A stretch of 64,000 nt of DNA. Source: Agrypnia vestita (taxonomy: Eukaryota; Arthropoda; Insecta; Trichoptera; Phryganeidae). Made by a program: the position numbers and the translations under genes. Position 1 is the first letter of the stretch, and each line of letters begins with the position of its first letter. The notes beneath the pieces were generated by a model. That model worked only from the letters and a program-made list of their open reading frames with translations. It made no database searches and was not told the origin of the DNA. Location: positions 1-64,000 of the forward strand of contig JADDOH010008066.1 of assembly GCA_016648135.1 (NCBI GenBank). The letters are read 5' to 3'. Of the stretch, positions 47,200 through 58,539 are shown piece after piece.

Positions 47200-49111
47200 T
47201 TTTGTACGATATTATTGAAAAGTATGTACCGCATTAAAAAAAACATAATACCTTTCCTAAGTGGTTCGATAACTTATTAATTAATTTAATAGTAAAAAAA
47301 AGGTTGCAAATAAAAATTATAAAGAAAGCGGTTTTATATCTGATTATCTAACCTTCTTAACTCTAAGACACGCATGCAAACAACAATATGAAAAACAATT
47401 TCAGCATTATATAACTGATGTCGAATCACGAATGACCCATAATATAATTTTTTTTTTGCAATTTACTAACTCCCTGAAAAAAGATGATTCAACTTTAATT
47501 TGCACCATGTTCTATAACAATATCTTCGCCCATAACAAAAACGAATTCTCTAACCTATTTTCCTATTATTTCAAAAGAGTCTTTGCGTGCGATAATCCAG
47601 ATGATACTATTCCTAACTGCTCATTTAATAATGAAGCATTCATTTCACTCATTAAGTTTTAGCAAACAAAAAATTGCTGAGGAAATAATGAAGTTGGATA
47701 CCAACAAAGGACTAAGGCCCAGATCGCATACCTCCAATATTCAAGATCTTTAATCATTCCATTCAATTCGGATATTTTACAGATACTTGGGAACTTATCT
47801 ACATAATTCCCATTCACAAAAAATGTAATAAATCATATGTAAAAAAACTTTAGACCCATCTATATTTTGTCCGCAATTCCTAAGCTTCTTGAAAAATTAG
47901 TTATAAATAAAATCACAAAACTAATAAATCAACTCATTACTCCATTCCAACACGGTTTCACAAGTGGAAGATCAACTTTGATGAACCTCACCATATGTAA
48001 AAACCTATATTTCTATTTGTTTGGACAATAAACTTCAGGTCGACGCGATATATACAGATTTTAGTAAAGCGTTTGACACAGTCAGCCAGGTGATTTTAAT
48101 AAAAAAATTATCTAAACAAGGAATTCAAGGGAATCTTCTACGCTGGCTTATAAGCTATCTCCTTGAAAGAAACCTACAAGTCAAAATTCACGACTCCTTT
48201 TCATATAAATTCATAGTTACCAGCGGCGTTCTCCAAGGTTCCTATATAGGACCTTTTGATTTCAATTGCTTTATAAATGACATTGTTAGACTTCTCAGAC
48301 CTGGTACAAGTTCTATTATTTGCAGATGATATGAAAATTTTCGTCTCAGTTTGATCTATATAAGACACTACAGGAATGTCTTAACAAACTTCATGTGTGG
48401 TGTAACTAAATTTAAATACAGATAAATGTCAAAGTGTTACCTTTTGCAGAATAAAATATCCAATTTACTTTGATTATAGAATAAACAGAGATTATTTAAA
48501 TAAATTAAGGAAGTCAATGACTTGGGAATCCTGCTAGACTCCAAATTAAACAAAATATCCAATAACGGACTCAAATTACTAGGCTTTATTATTCGCACTT
48601 CACAAAACTTTAATAACATGCACATACCTATATAAATCTTTGGTGAGAAGTCAGCTGGAATACTGTAGTCAATTATGGTCACCACATTATGCGACACACA
48701 TACATACAGACAAAAAGTCCAATTAAAATTTTTAAGACACGTGAATTACAGGTTAAGAATTTCGATAGAACACATCAATTATAATCAACATCATATTCAG
48801 ACAGGTCTAATTAAACTTAGCAACATATTATTGCTGATCTCATATATCTATACAAAATAATTCATTCTTATAACTTGGATTCTCCGGAACTCTTATCATC
48901 CATATATTTTCACATACCGGCCAGAAATACCCGCTCACAAGCATTCTTTCACTGCAACAAAAGCAACACATCTCACCAAAAATACTCCACGATCAACAGA
49001 CTTTCCATCCTAGGAATCGAGTATGCACAAATTGCAGATATTCTCAACATTAACTTAGGTCGTTACCGAAATCTCCTTAACGAACACTTTACCTTTAATT
49101 TATTTGATTAA
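47200..49111 (+). pseudogene. ORF2 linker, reverse transcriptase and C-terminus of copy C
   Basis: Linker: FPKWFDNLLINLI, FISDYLTFLTLRHACKQQYE and FSYYFKRVFACDNPD. RT: FNHSIQFGYFTDTWELIYII, IPKLLEKLVINKI, FQHGFTSGRSTL, then the open frame 48021-48329 with AIYTDFSKAFDTVSQVIL and SGVLQGSYIGPFDFNCFIND, then LFADDMKIF just beyond it (FADD active site, about 48310-48335). C-terminus: SLVRSQLEYCSQLWSPHY and LDSPELLSSIYFHIPARNTR with a stop at 49111. At least four frame changes make it non-functional. LQGSYIGP shows a changed residue in the usual PQGSxLGP box. Confidence 0.88.
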
Positions 49112-49320
49112 ACTTTGTTAATACATAATGAATACATACATGATGTACGCTTACTTCTACACACTTAGTTCTTACTTGTCTTTACTTAATTTGTAATTCA
49201 TGTACTTATATACATAGTTATTGTGTTATAAATGTCATATGTATGTATATGTATACATTTTTAAACAATCATCTAAGTAGATATTATTCACATTTATAAT
49301 GTACACTATATATATATATA

Positions 49321-49398
49321 TATGCATTATGAGAAGGTTATTTTTATTTTATTTTTACAAATCTGCGAAGTTCCCGAAAAATAACCTTTTCATAATGC
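49321..49398. repeat. Hairpin with about 24-bp arms, beside TA microsatellites
   Basis: GCATTATGAGAAGGTTATTT pairs with AAATAACCTTTTCATAATGC with one mismatch, around a 30-base loop. TA repeats lie on both sides (49305-49323 and 49433-49505). It may be a small MITE inserted in TA-rich LINE 3' sequence. Confidence 0.7.
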
Positions 49399-49788
49399 AT
49401 ATACCTCTTCGCGAAACTTCCATTTAAAATTACATATATATATATATATATATAGATAGATTATATAGATATATATAGAGATATATATATATAGATATAT
49501 ATATACAATAAGTTTCTTATTTTATTGTAATAGGTGTAGACCGTAGAAATAAAATAAATAAATAAATGACAAAATCAAATTGATTTATAATTTCCGATAC
49601 GAAATGATATTTTTCCCCACCCCATACTATACTATACTACCCTATACATGTCATGTTGGCAATAAAATTATTTTTTTAATGATGTATCATAAATTTAATT
49701 TTTTAAACAAAGCATATTTTATAATTATTATTTATATAATAATTAATTATATAATTTAATTATTTAATTAATTATTAGAATTGGTTGG

Positions 49789-50322
49789 TTGGAACACCCT
49801 TACGAAGTAAATAACAGTTTTCGAAACCGGATGGTTAAAGTTCCAGACCGATGGTTAAGCATTCCGAAGCCACCGGGACCGATTGGGTGGTTGTCTGGAA
49901 CAATAATTTATTTATCAGTTATTTTAAAAAGCGCCCCGCTCCGAGAAGCGCTGCGGGGGGCGGCCCGGTTGGCTGGGACCGCTCGCTTACTTACGATCGA
50001 TGCACCTGACGAGAGGGACGGCGCGCTAAGAACCCCCTGCTCCCTCGCAGTCAGGAGCGAGACGGAGCTCTATCAACAGTCCTCACGCGATGCCGTCAAG
50101 GGAATTCGATTCGAACGAAACGGAACTTTTTTCAAAAATAAAAAATCTCGAATCGAATATTTGAGTTTTTATTTAACTTTCGCCCTTTGGACACTCGTAT
50201 ATAAGGCTTTATATTTTGTTATCTCTTTATCTGCTTTAGATTTCGCGTTGGGCGCTCGCTGTAGTCCAGCGGGAATGACTTCTTATCCCGGGGGTTCTGG
50301 GTTCGATTCGCAGCGCCTGTAG
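49789..50322 (+). other. GC-rich block with a 177-residue open frame, unrecognised
   Basis: This is the longest unbroken frame in the window after the mariner transposase and is much richer in GC than its surroundings (49930-50110). It begins MEHPYEVNNSFRNRMVKVPD and includes RSETELYQQSSRDAVKGIRF. I recognise no domain. Near its 3' end lie TATATAAGGC (50198) and tRNA-like words TAGTCCAGCGGG (A box-like) and GGTTCGATTC (B box-like, 50300). The ends GGGCGCT and AGCGCCT (50250 and 50312) can pair. It could be part of an LTR, a SINE or another repeat instead of a protein gene. Confidence 0.3.
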
Positions 50323-50545
50323 TATTTTTGAGAAATTTTCCGGAAAAAATATAACAGATATTTTCGATAACGCTGAATCATTCAAGTGTACTTGACTGGA
50401 ACACAGAAGCAAATAACGACATTAATATTTTTAAATCCTTTTAATATTTATTGAATTGGCGTCAACTTTGTGGAATGACATTATAATTATATATAAATAT
50501 ATCACTTGTCTAAGACCACTAATGAGTTTAGGAATACACGACTAG

Positions 50546-50576
50546 TTTCGACAGTTGCAGACGTTGTCATCAATAG
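50546..50576 (-). ncRNA. Hammerhead-like motif, family D
   Basis: On the minus strand TTGATGA is followed by CAACGTCTGCAACTGTC and GAAAC, with GACA/TGTC as a short stem. Further down ACTA and TAGT could pair. The first core base is changed (CTATTGATGA instead of CTGATGA), so this is probably a relic. Confidence 0.3.
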
Positions 50577-50579
50577 GTG

Positions 50580-51290
50580 ATTATATAAAATTATAAAAAG
50601 TATAAAAAATGCATTTATAAAGGTTCTGAAATAAGAACGATACAACTTTAAAATGAAAAATAAAACAAAAATAGTTTTATTTATTTATTTGAAGTGCAAA
50701 CGATTAAATAATATTTTAAATAAAACGTCGTTTAAATAGCAACCTGGGCTTCGTTTCGGCATAGGTATACTTACCATTATCAAGGTATTGCTTTAAAAGG
50801 TACGGTAAAACCTTACGTAAGCGTGGACGATATAAATCTCCCATTGTAAAGGTGGGATATAATTTTATATTATTGGAAATATTAATTTATCTGTTAAAAA
50901 ATCTAATTTTATGACAGTTTTTCTATCTAATTATAATACAAATCTAATTATATGACAGTAAATTGTTAAGGGATTTCATTATTTTCAAGATGTGCATTTT
51001 GTTGCATATGCAAAAATGTATAGTTGCTAATCGTCCTTAAGTAACAGGTTTTTTTCAATTTCAATATGATTGATGAAGAAAAGTATTTTCTGAGCATTCA
51101 TTTTGATTAATTATTGTTGCCTTATTACAGTGTTATTTAAATTAATGATGTAGCTTCTTCTAATTGAGAACATTCGAATTGATTGTTTCTGAAAATTTTA
51201 AAGCTATGTATGGATACACTTTATTTCTCTAGAGTTGAATGCTCTAATTCTTATTTTTGAAATATCTCAGCTCTGGTGTTTATCACGAAA
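50580..51290. other. Non-coding DNA
   Basis: No gene recognised. ATTTATTTATTTGAAGTGC near 50680 resembles a LINE tail. Confidence 0.35.
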
Positions 51291-52194
51291 TGAGACAATC
51301 GTGAGAGGCAAGCCGAGATCTTTGTCTGCAGATCAGCTCGGGAGGAGGAACGCCTCTCAGGGTAGCGGCTGGAGAAGGGTTGCGGGGCAGACACCCTCAC
51401 GCGACCGGGTGAAGTGCATCGGGTTGTAATTAGTGATGGGTCTGCTCCGTACTCACTACTACAATGTAGTACTACATTACATTGAAGTGCACACTTCACA
51501 CGTTTTGAAGTGTAGTGCACACTACAAACTACAAACACAAAGTTATTGAAAGTATATACTTCAAAAAGTACACTTCATTTCAAAGCGAACACTACAAAGT
51601 ACACACACTTCAAAGTTATCGAAAGTATGAGAAACATACTTTAAATAGTACATTTTTTAGGTGAAATTTTTGGGAAGTTGATGTAGATAAATGAAGAAAT
51701 CTCTGGAAACTGTAACAACCCCCCCCATGGTTTGAAAAATTTTTGGGAAGTTGATGTAGCTAAACGAAGAAATCTCTGGAAACTGTAACAACCCCCCACC
51801 CCATGGTTTGAAAATTTTTTGGAATTGAATGAAGAAATCTGGTTGGCGACCTTTTTTTTTTAAGTAGCCAAATGTTACTTCGGAGAAAATATCGTCATTT
51901 GTCTTAAATATTTTTCTCGTTGAACTTTTTTTTTAGCAGTACTACAATTTTGTAGTACAATTACTTCATTTCATTACTTCAATTCATTAATATTACAATT
52001 ACTTCATTTTTTACTATAGTTTACATAGTTTTTACTACAATTGTAGTGTTCACTTTGTAGTCTTCAAACTGGTGAACGTGTGTGTGTGTTGTAGTCTTCA
52101 TCTTGAAATGTAGTTTTTCCCTTCGCTAGTTGTAATAGTTTTACAAAAACAACGATTCTTATGTGATCGTTCGGAGCCTCTTTCGCACTCACTA
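51291..52194. repeat. GC-rich island followed by a possible hAT-type element with 73-bp direct repeats
   Basis: The island at 51291-51428 has a GAGAGGC/GCCTCTC inverted pair and no recognisable protein. From 51432 a TAGTGATGGGT start, common at hAT ends, faces a complementary TCACTA at 52194. No 8-bp target duplication was found. Inside, short words CACTTCA and ACTACAA recur, and a unit starting AATTTTTGGGAAGTTGATGT is repeated at 51665 and 51738, with a third partial copy at 51811. Confidence 0.45.
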
Positions 52195-52672
52195 GTGATT
52201 ACAAAGTGTGAATTCATGTAAAATTGTTAATTAAATTCAATTGTGTTTCGGGAAGTTCTAAGAGATCGGTTCAATGCTAAATAAAAAGGAAACCGGGCAG
52301 CCAAAGAGGAAGATAATTCTGTACCAGAAGATCCGACTTGTGAAATAAAATTTTGTTTGGGAAAGATTTTGACGGTTTAAAAAGGTCGCGCCTTTGGCCT
52401 TGGCAAGAATAAACAAATAAATGAATAAAGATAGTATTAGACAGTCGGTACAGCGCTTGGGAAATGCTGTTTGTGTATAAGTAGTAGTAGTAAGTAGCCG
52501 TGAGGGGGAGGGCAGGGTGAGAGGATTGAACCGAGTGATGTCGCGCGGTGGGGCCATGACCAAAGATTTATTACTAAGCAGTTACTTCGTGGTGCAACAT
52601 GTTAATTTAAAATATGATTTTTATTTTTTACTTTGTACTACACACAATATGAGTTCTTAATTAGTGCTATAT
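52195..52672. other. Non-coding DNA
   Basis: No gene seen. AAGAATAAACAAATAAATGA near 52405 resembles a LINE tail. The open frame at 52258-52563 (minus) is unrecognised. Confidence 0.35.
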
Positions 52673-52703
52673 TTTCGAGAGGTGCAGTACCTCTCATCAT
52701 TAG
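52673..52703 (-). ncRNA. Hammerhead-like motif downstream of the PLE coding remnant
   Basis: Minus strand: CTAATGA (one change from CTGATGA), T, GAGAGG, loop TACTGCA, CCTCTC, GAAA. It lies about 170 bases beyond the end of the GIY-YIG frame on the same strand. A decayed plus-strand counterpart is at 53803-53827 in the opposite flank. Confidence 0.45.
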
Positions 52704-52875
52704 GTATAGTAAATAAATAACAATCTATACGGGCAGGTCAGGAAGGCGCGCGGTGGGGAGGCGATGTTTTTTAGCCTCTTACGGAAAAAGATCTGGAATC
52801 GGAGAAGTGGACTGAAACGTAATATAATTCATAAGTGTCTTTTCAGAATTTAATTTTTTTAGGATTTCGATGGTT

Positions 52876-53590
52876 TCAAAACTGTTCATCACTATGAGGA
52901 ACCGAGTGGAGTAATTTCAATTTGTGACTGTCGAAAAAATGATTAGTATTAATGTGATTGGCGAATTCGGAGAAGTTGTTATTTTTTAGGTAACGGCGAT
53001 GTTCTTTTATTCTTGTATTTCTCGTGGTTTGGCCTGTATATTTTTTATCACACTCTCCACAAGTTATTTGATATATCCCGCTTTTTACCAACATACATAT
53101 TGTTTTTGAATTTATGTAAAATGCGGGTCTAATGTGAGAAGGGAAACAACTTGATTTTATAATTTCAGTAGAAATCGGACCGTTATATGTTATATTTTGG
53201 CCTGAGTATAAATATGTTATTGTAACTTTATTTTTAATTTTTGATTTTAACATCCTGTCTATTAACGCGCAATTATATCCGTTATCAATAGCAACATGTT
53301 TAATTGTTTTAATTTCATTATCATAATTAATGATATTTAGGAGAATTTGAATAAGTCTATTCAACATGAAACGGAAACTGCTGTGGGCTGGCTGGCGGAT
53401 GGGAAGATAATGCAAAAATTACAGTATCAGTATATGTGGGTTTTCGGCAATTGTTAAATTGTAATCTATTATTATTAACTTGGATAGAGAGGTCCAAAAA
53501 TGTAAGCTATTTTCTTCGTTATTCTAGAGTGAATTTGACATGTTTTTGAAGTATATTAAGATAAGCGGGAAAAGAATCTAGTTGTCCTTC
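52876..53590 (-). pseudogene. Penelope-like RT C-terminus and GIY-YIG endonuclease
   Basis: From 53590 on the minus strand KHVKFTLE and, after stops, LTFLDLSIQVNNNRLQFNNC, RKPTYTDTVIF are the end of a Penelope-type RT. After a frameshift near 53390 an open frame (to 52876) has HSSFRFMLNRL and IKTIKHVAIDNGYN. The endonuclease follows: GIYQITCGEC (residues 113-122 of the frame), KYTGQT (125-130), RNTRIKEHRR (132-141) and HINTNH (154-159). The Cys pair between GIY and Y-x-G and the R/EH motif are typical of PLEs. PLE endonuclease nicks the target for reverse transcription. Two stops in the RT part show it is dead. Confidence 0.92.
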
Positions 53591-54173
53591 AGTTCCCGTT
53601 TATATAACGTTTCAGTCCACTTCTCCGATTCTAGAGCTTTTCCTTTTTTGGCCAAAAAAGCACCCCCTCCCCACCGCACGCCTTCCCGACCAGCCCGAAT
53701 AGATTGATAAATGTTCTATTTAAGTTAGTTATTAACAATACTTCTTTGTATATTATAACATTTTTATGTAAAAGCCTATAATGGGCATGAACAAATAAAT
53801 AAATGAGAGAGACTGCTCCTCTCGAAAATATATAATAATAATAGTCTTTATCCAGACGTTCATAACATTTAAAATTTGCTTGTGACAAGTTAGACTGTCA
53901 CACAATGGTAGTTCTGTCTGTATGCCTTTTGGCAAAGGCCTCCTCCAATTGTCTCCATTCCTCCCTTACTTGAGATTGGAGTGATTCAATTGAAGGGTAA
54001 TAGTCTTCCTCCCCCACGGTGACCAGCCGGCTTGGGGTGCTGTTTATAAAAGTTGGTATGGATATTGCTGTGTTAATCTAGAAAATATAGTAGTAATTAA
54101 TAACTCATATCTATTGTGTGTATAGTACAAAGTTAAAAATAAAAAACGTATTTTAAATATAAAACTTGTCTAA

Positions 54174-54888
54174 GCGCTTGTTCAGACACAGCGGGAACCG
54201 TGCCGTTTCAGAATCGCATGAGATCCGTGCGGGTCTCATTTACCTAGGTTTGTATGTGATCATTCAGACACAACCGTGCGGTCAGTCAACCGCTGCGGTG
54301 CCCGCAACCCAACCGCTAGAAAATAGACCCGCACGGCGCCCGCACGATCCTATTACTATGGGGCCTTACGAGAGCGTTCAGTCGCGTTGCGGGCACCGCA
54401 CGGTTCCATGTCACAACAGGAGCACGCGTGGATTATATTCTCTTTTCTATGGTTATGGATCGCTTTGACACTGAATTTTTTATTGATGTAGTGGAGAAAA
54501 GACATGTAATATGGGAGAAAAGACCTGTAATAGTGTGAGGATTACTCAAATATGCCAAGAACCAAGCTTGGCAGGAATTGGTGGAGATATTTGGAAATGG
54601 TGGAAAAAAAGAGTATTTTAGAGAAGTAGGTATTTATTCACGAAAAATGAACTGACAGAATGATATTTATGTGTCTTGCCATGGAAGACGGCCGTCGTTA
54701 ACAAAGTAATGAGCGAATATATCTCTGATATTCAAAGATGGAGAACGGCACCAGAACTGTCAAACTGACGTTTATTTTCGCGCGCACAAATCGCTTATTA
54801 ACCGCGGCTGTGTGAACAGATGACAAAATCGCATGTTTTGAAACGCGATTCTGAAACTGAACGGTTCCCGCTGTGTCTGAACAAGCGC
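54174..54888 (+). mobile_element. PIF/Harbinger-like element with TAA target duplication
   Basis: The 715-bp element has TAA on both sides (54171-54173 and 54889-54891). Its TIRs start GCGCTTGTTCAGACACAG and match over about 44 bp, with a 3-base difference block near position 27. A 3-bp T-W-A duplication is characteristic of PIF/Harbinger. It is too short for the transposase but keeps a MADF-like frame, the accessory DNA-binding protein of that superfamily. Confidence 0.85.
54455..54655 (+). pseudogene. MADF/Myb-like accessory protein of the Harbinger element, broken
   Basis: One frame from the ATG reads MDRFDTEFFIDVVEKRHVIW and EKRP, then a TGA at 54536-54538, then in the same frame LLKYAKNQAWQELVEIFGN and a stop at 54653-54655. 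The pattern F-I-x-x-V-x-x-R-x-x-I-W followed by A-W-x-E-L is the MADF core: the first Trp after helix one, and an A-W-x-x-I motif. Harbinger elements use such a protein to bring transposase to DNA and the nucleus. About 66 codons, truncated. Confidence 0.7.
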
Positions 54889-55019
54889 TAAAGGATGTTT
54901 TCATAAGATATGTCATTTTAATAAAACATAATATTTCTTCTAAAAGTGCCAATATTTTTATTGAAACATATTGTTTAAGCATTGACATTAAATGTGAAGT
55001 TTAATTTTTTATCTTCAAA

Positions 55020-55150
55020 ATAAGGTAAACCCTCGTACTGAGAATAAGACACATCTTCCTCACGTGTCTTCACGGAACGAGGCTAGAACCCCCGTTAACT
55101 AGATCACTAGGTGAGCGTCTTACCCACTAGACCACCAAGCACTCAACACC
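55020..55150 (-). mobile_element. tRNA-derived SINE, copy 3
   Basis: On the minus strand GTGGTCTAGTGGGTAAGACG and CTCACCTAGTGATCTAG, then a B box-like GGGTTCTAGCC, then GTCTTATTCTCAGTACGAG, which is a diverged form of the family body GTCCTATTTTCATAGCACAA. Confidence 0.65.
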
Positions 55151-56840
55151 ACAATACCTGGCAATTTTGTGTATGTTTGCATACATTCATCTCTCGTGTA
55201 TTTGTGAAGTTCGCATTGTTGTAGGTCTAGTTGATCAATAAAACGTCTATTCTCATTCTTAAGCTGTAATATACTCGAATATTTGGATTAAATTCGAGAT
55301 TTGTACCCATTTTTGTTATTGATTTTAATAATAATTATGCAATATCATTACATAATTAAACTACCAAGGCTTGTGGCTGTCAAAAATCACCCTCCCTCTC
55401 CATAGAAAATATTGCGATTAATTCAAAATGACACGTCATGTTTGAATGTGGAAAATGTGTTGAAATGTTGGAACACTCATTATAATGGTTGTCTATTTTG
55501 AATTGATCTGTGAAATTGAAAATGTGGTTGAACGTGAAATTAATCGAAAAGTTAAATCGGGTACCCGTGGGAGGGACTAACGGGATTGCAGACTGGCTGG
55601 GTTTTTATTATTTTTCATGATTTCTGATTGGTTCGACGATGGTGTCATAAAATTTATATGGACAAATTATTGCATATACTAGAAGTGATTATTGCATATA
55701 CTAGGAGTGCCCGGAGTACATGGAGTAAAGACTAAAATTATACTTGTATCCTTGGCGCAAACACGCCATACAAATACAGTTAAGAATAAAATCTTATTGT
55801 ACGTGACAATAGTTCATCTCAATCAAAGTGAGATTAAGGACTAATTTTTGATGTCTGAAACTCGGCTGGGTATTTCCTGAAAATGACTTATTTCAATGAA
55901 AAACAGCAAGAGTAGACCACTGTTTATGCGCTGACAGACGATAAGCGCGGGAAGAGAAACAATTTATAAAGTTAGCTTATCAAGCTTTAGTAGTACCATT
56001 TAGAATTGGAAGATGATTCAGAAGACTTGTATGCTGAGATCAATTCTGACGGGGCTGAACATTCAAAAAATGCTTGATTGATTTCATTTCAGGCACGAAA
56101 TCGGCGGCTCTTAAAAACAGGTTGTAATCATATACAGAACTTTTCTTAATAAATAAATAAAAGACAAAAAAGTTAACCAGTCCTCTTGATTGGTGTTCTG
56201 AACAAATAAGAAGATTTCTGACAAGCACTCCTATTCTGTCATGGTCCTTTCTGAAGACATATTTCTGGGAGAACTGCGGGAAAAATGCAATATTTCAAGC
56301 CACGTTTTAATGTGAATTCACCAAGGCGAGAGTGACCCTAGTACAAACACTCTAAGAATGGTTATATAAATAAACATCTACAAATTAACTACTCCAAGCC
56401 AGTAGCGTAACTCTATTACGTTCATATTAAATACCGTAGACCGTGCATGTACAATTTAATTAGTTTCGAGTTATTTATTTGTTATTTTCTGCTCTATACG
56501 CATTAACATTTTTTTCGTCAAAATATTCTTTGTACTATTGTTAATTACGAAAAAATGTTATGTAAATTATTTCCACTTCAAAAAATACCTAAATGTCTAA
56601 AAAAGACTACCGATTTTGTCTTAAGAAATCCGTAAATCACAAAGACATTTTCTTGTGCTGTGTTGACACCAGCTTCTGAGCTGTCTCCTTCTAGAGTTCT
56701 CTTTGTATTGCACTGGCGTTCGCAGAATAATAAACCGTGAACCTGAAGTCTCCTTCATCACTTCTGCCAACTTGAAAATATAAAAAAAAAAATTAAACAT
56801 CTTTTAAAGTTCGTCCCAAACATAAACGATATTACTATAA
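55151..56840. other. AT-rich non-coding DNA
   Basis: No gene or repeat family recognised. The open frame at 56040-56228 is unsupported. Confidence 0.4.
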
Positions 56841-56844
56841 CAGA

Positions 56845-56935
56845 GAGTTAGTTAAATTAGTATAAACCACTAACAGATTTTGGGTCTACCGGCTTGGAGG
56901 TACGTCAGACTCTTCGTCAGGACCAACACTACACT
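56845..56935 (-). repeat. Hammerhead-like motif family C, decayed copy
   Basis: On the minus strand CTGACGA (56920-56914) is followed by AGAGTCTGACGTACCTCC and a changed AAGCCGG instead of GAAACCGG. Downstream, ATCTGTTAGTGGTTTATACT matches the copy at 58862-58945, so the homology is clear although the core is mutated. Confidence 0.6.
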
Positions 56936-57545
56936 ACTATGTTCACAACACTATACACCATACCCATAGTATTGTTAACCTATCATCAATATTTAACACA
57001 TGTGAGTTAATCTTGCCGAAGACAAGCTTGCACTATCATAAATATAACTAAATTCTGCATTTTTTTAGTTGAATTGAATGAATGGGTAATTTAAATTTTT
57101 TGTTCTGTTCCCATTTTTTTCATTATTAAACTTTCTCTAAAATTCTTGTTGTCACTTACGAAAAAAAAACCTATGTCCACCAAAAACCATATAAAATCCC
57201 TATGCCCCTAAAATATAAAGTTTGGACCAAAATATTATTGTTTTTCGATTTGTATTTTTTGATATTGTAAATAAAAATAAAAATTTCACCTAACTGAATT
57301 ATTTTGGATGATAGTACCTTCAAATAATATTTCAGGACCAAAATGAAACATCAAAATGTGATTATCTCTGTTGTAGGAATATGGACTTGGGTATTTTTTT
57401 AAATTGGCCATTCAGTTACGGATCGCCCTTACAGCGACCGGGAACATTTAATACCTACCCTCTCTCATTACACGCGAATAGAGCACGATGAGAGAGAAGG
57501 AGTTACTAACTACAAACTGCGGGATATGTACGTTGAACGTTAATA

Positions 57546-57963
57546 CAGTGGTTCCCAAAGTGTGCACCACTTAAAAGGACGGGTTATACTTTTTGAAATG
57601 GCTCGAGAAGATTTAGATTTTCGGAAAAAATTACTACTATGAAAAAGGAATTAAGAAATGGATGAAGATAATGACAAAAATTGTTGCATCTTGTTGTAGT
57701 TTGTGACCTCCAATAAAGTTTTTTTTTTTCTCGCGACTTATAACATGGTTTAGAAGTAGGCCATAAAACTGCTGCACTGTTTGGTATGAGATAGTTAACA
57801 TTTAATAAAAAGGAAAAAATATGATTTTTCATATTTTCAACTGGTTTGAATAATACTTCCAAGGAGATAAAATAAACAAGTTCGTATGGATAGAGATGGA
57901 TAGAAATATATTTGCAGAAGGTCATTTGGGGCGCAGTGAACCGGAAAAGTTTGGAAACCGTTA
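57546..57963. mobile_element. hAT-type MITE, candidate
   Basis: The left end CAGTGGTTCCCAAAGTG is the typical hAT terminus. The right end TTTGGAAACCGTTA is its degraded complement with four mismatches in 14. No 8-bp duplication survives. The body has no recognisable transposase, and the 128-residue minus frame is not supported. Confidence 0.6.
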
Positions 57964-58535
57964 TTGTCACGAGACTGTAGAAATGTAATTGAGGATTTTA
58001 TAGCACTCTTCTATGTTTTACATTGTTTTGGAAAGTACTGATAGAGTCAGGAATACACGGGAATAAATCGGAAACTTTTGAATATCCATAGTATAAAAGT
58101 GTACGCACGACACGCGGCAGCAACAGTTTATTTTGTTTTATAACAAGCGACAGACGGCGATTCAGTGTGACCAGCGACAATAAATTAAGAGAGTACCTAC
58201 CGTTCAATAGTAGATAAGTGCGACCACAGACGTGTGAATACTCTAGAAATACGAGTATAAAATGTCCCACAGACGAGTGATAATAGCGAAATATTGTAAA
58301 TTAAACAATAGTGCTCCAATTACATTAGGGTCCAGTGACTTTAGTCAATAATAAAGACTTTATTGAATTTTAAGCGTTTCATTTGTCTCCGATAGCCGCA
58401 ATCCCGTAACAATCTATGTATCTATAAGAATGAACAATTTTCTGTTAAATTTAATTAAAATAAATTGATTTCTTGTATTAAATGTGTTGTAACAAGGAAT
58501 TGGATTTATTATTTTTTACATCGGTCCCTCATGAC
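57964..58535. other. Non-coding DNA, possible LTR-like end
   Basis: An AATAAAG signal near 58350 and a CCCGTAACA end at 58404-58412 would fit the 3' edge of a solo LTR, but no matching start or duplication was found. Confidence 0.25.
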
Positions 58536-58539
58536 TGAC

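Larger units (their letters stand above)
46610..49570 (+). mobile_element. CR1/Jockey-type non-LTR retrotransposon, copy C
   Basis: In order: part of ORF1 (46740-47070), a gap where the endonuclease should be, the linker (47200-47650), RT (47680-48600) and the C-terminus (48610-49111). The 3' region contains TA runs and a hairpin at 49321-49398, and ends with an AATAAATAAATAAATG tail near 49565. The C-terminal part is similar in kind to copy D at 61440-61800. Confidence 0.85.
52673..53840 (-). mobile_element. Penelope-like element fragment, copy A, with inverted flanks
   Basis: The minus-strand PLE coding remnant (53590-52876) sits between two inverted copies of a sequence of about 150 bp (52673-52830 and about 53600-53835). 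Both share GAATCGGAGAAGTGGACTGA or its complement, a GCGGTGGGGAG-type word, an AGATTG word and the hammerhead-like hairpin. PLEs often carry such terminal repeats and partial rearranged copies. The 5' RT part is missing. A LINE tail, AACAAATAAATAAATGAG, touches the right flank at 53790. Confidence 0.8.

Noticed and set aside
54166..54468. 100-residue frame covering the left TIR of the Harbinger element
   Set aside because: It runs through the terminal repeat and ends where the MADF frame begins in another phase.
57970..58415. Solo LTR
   Set aside because: A plausible CCCGTAACA end and AATAAA exist, but no matching start, target duplication or second copy was found, so it is not called as an element.
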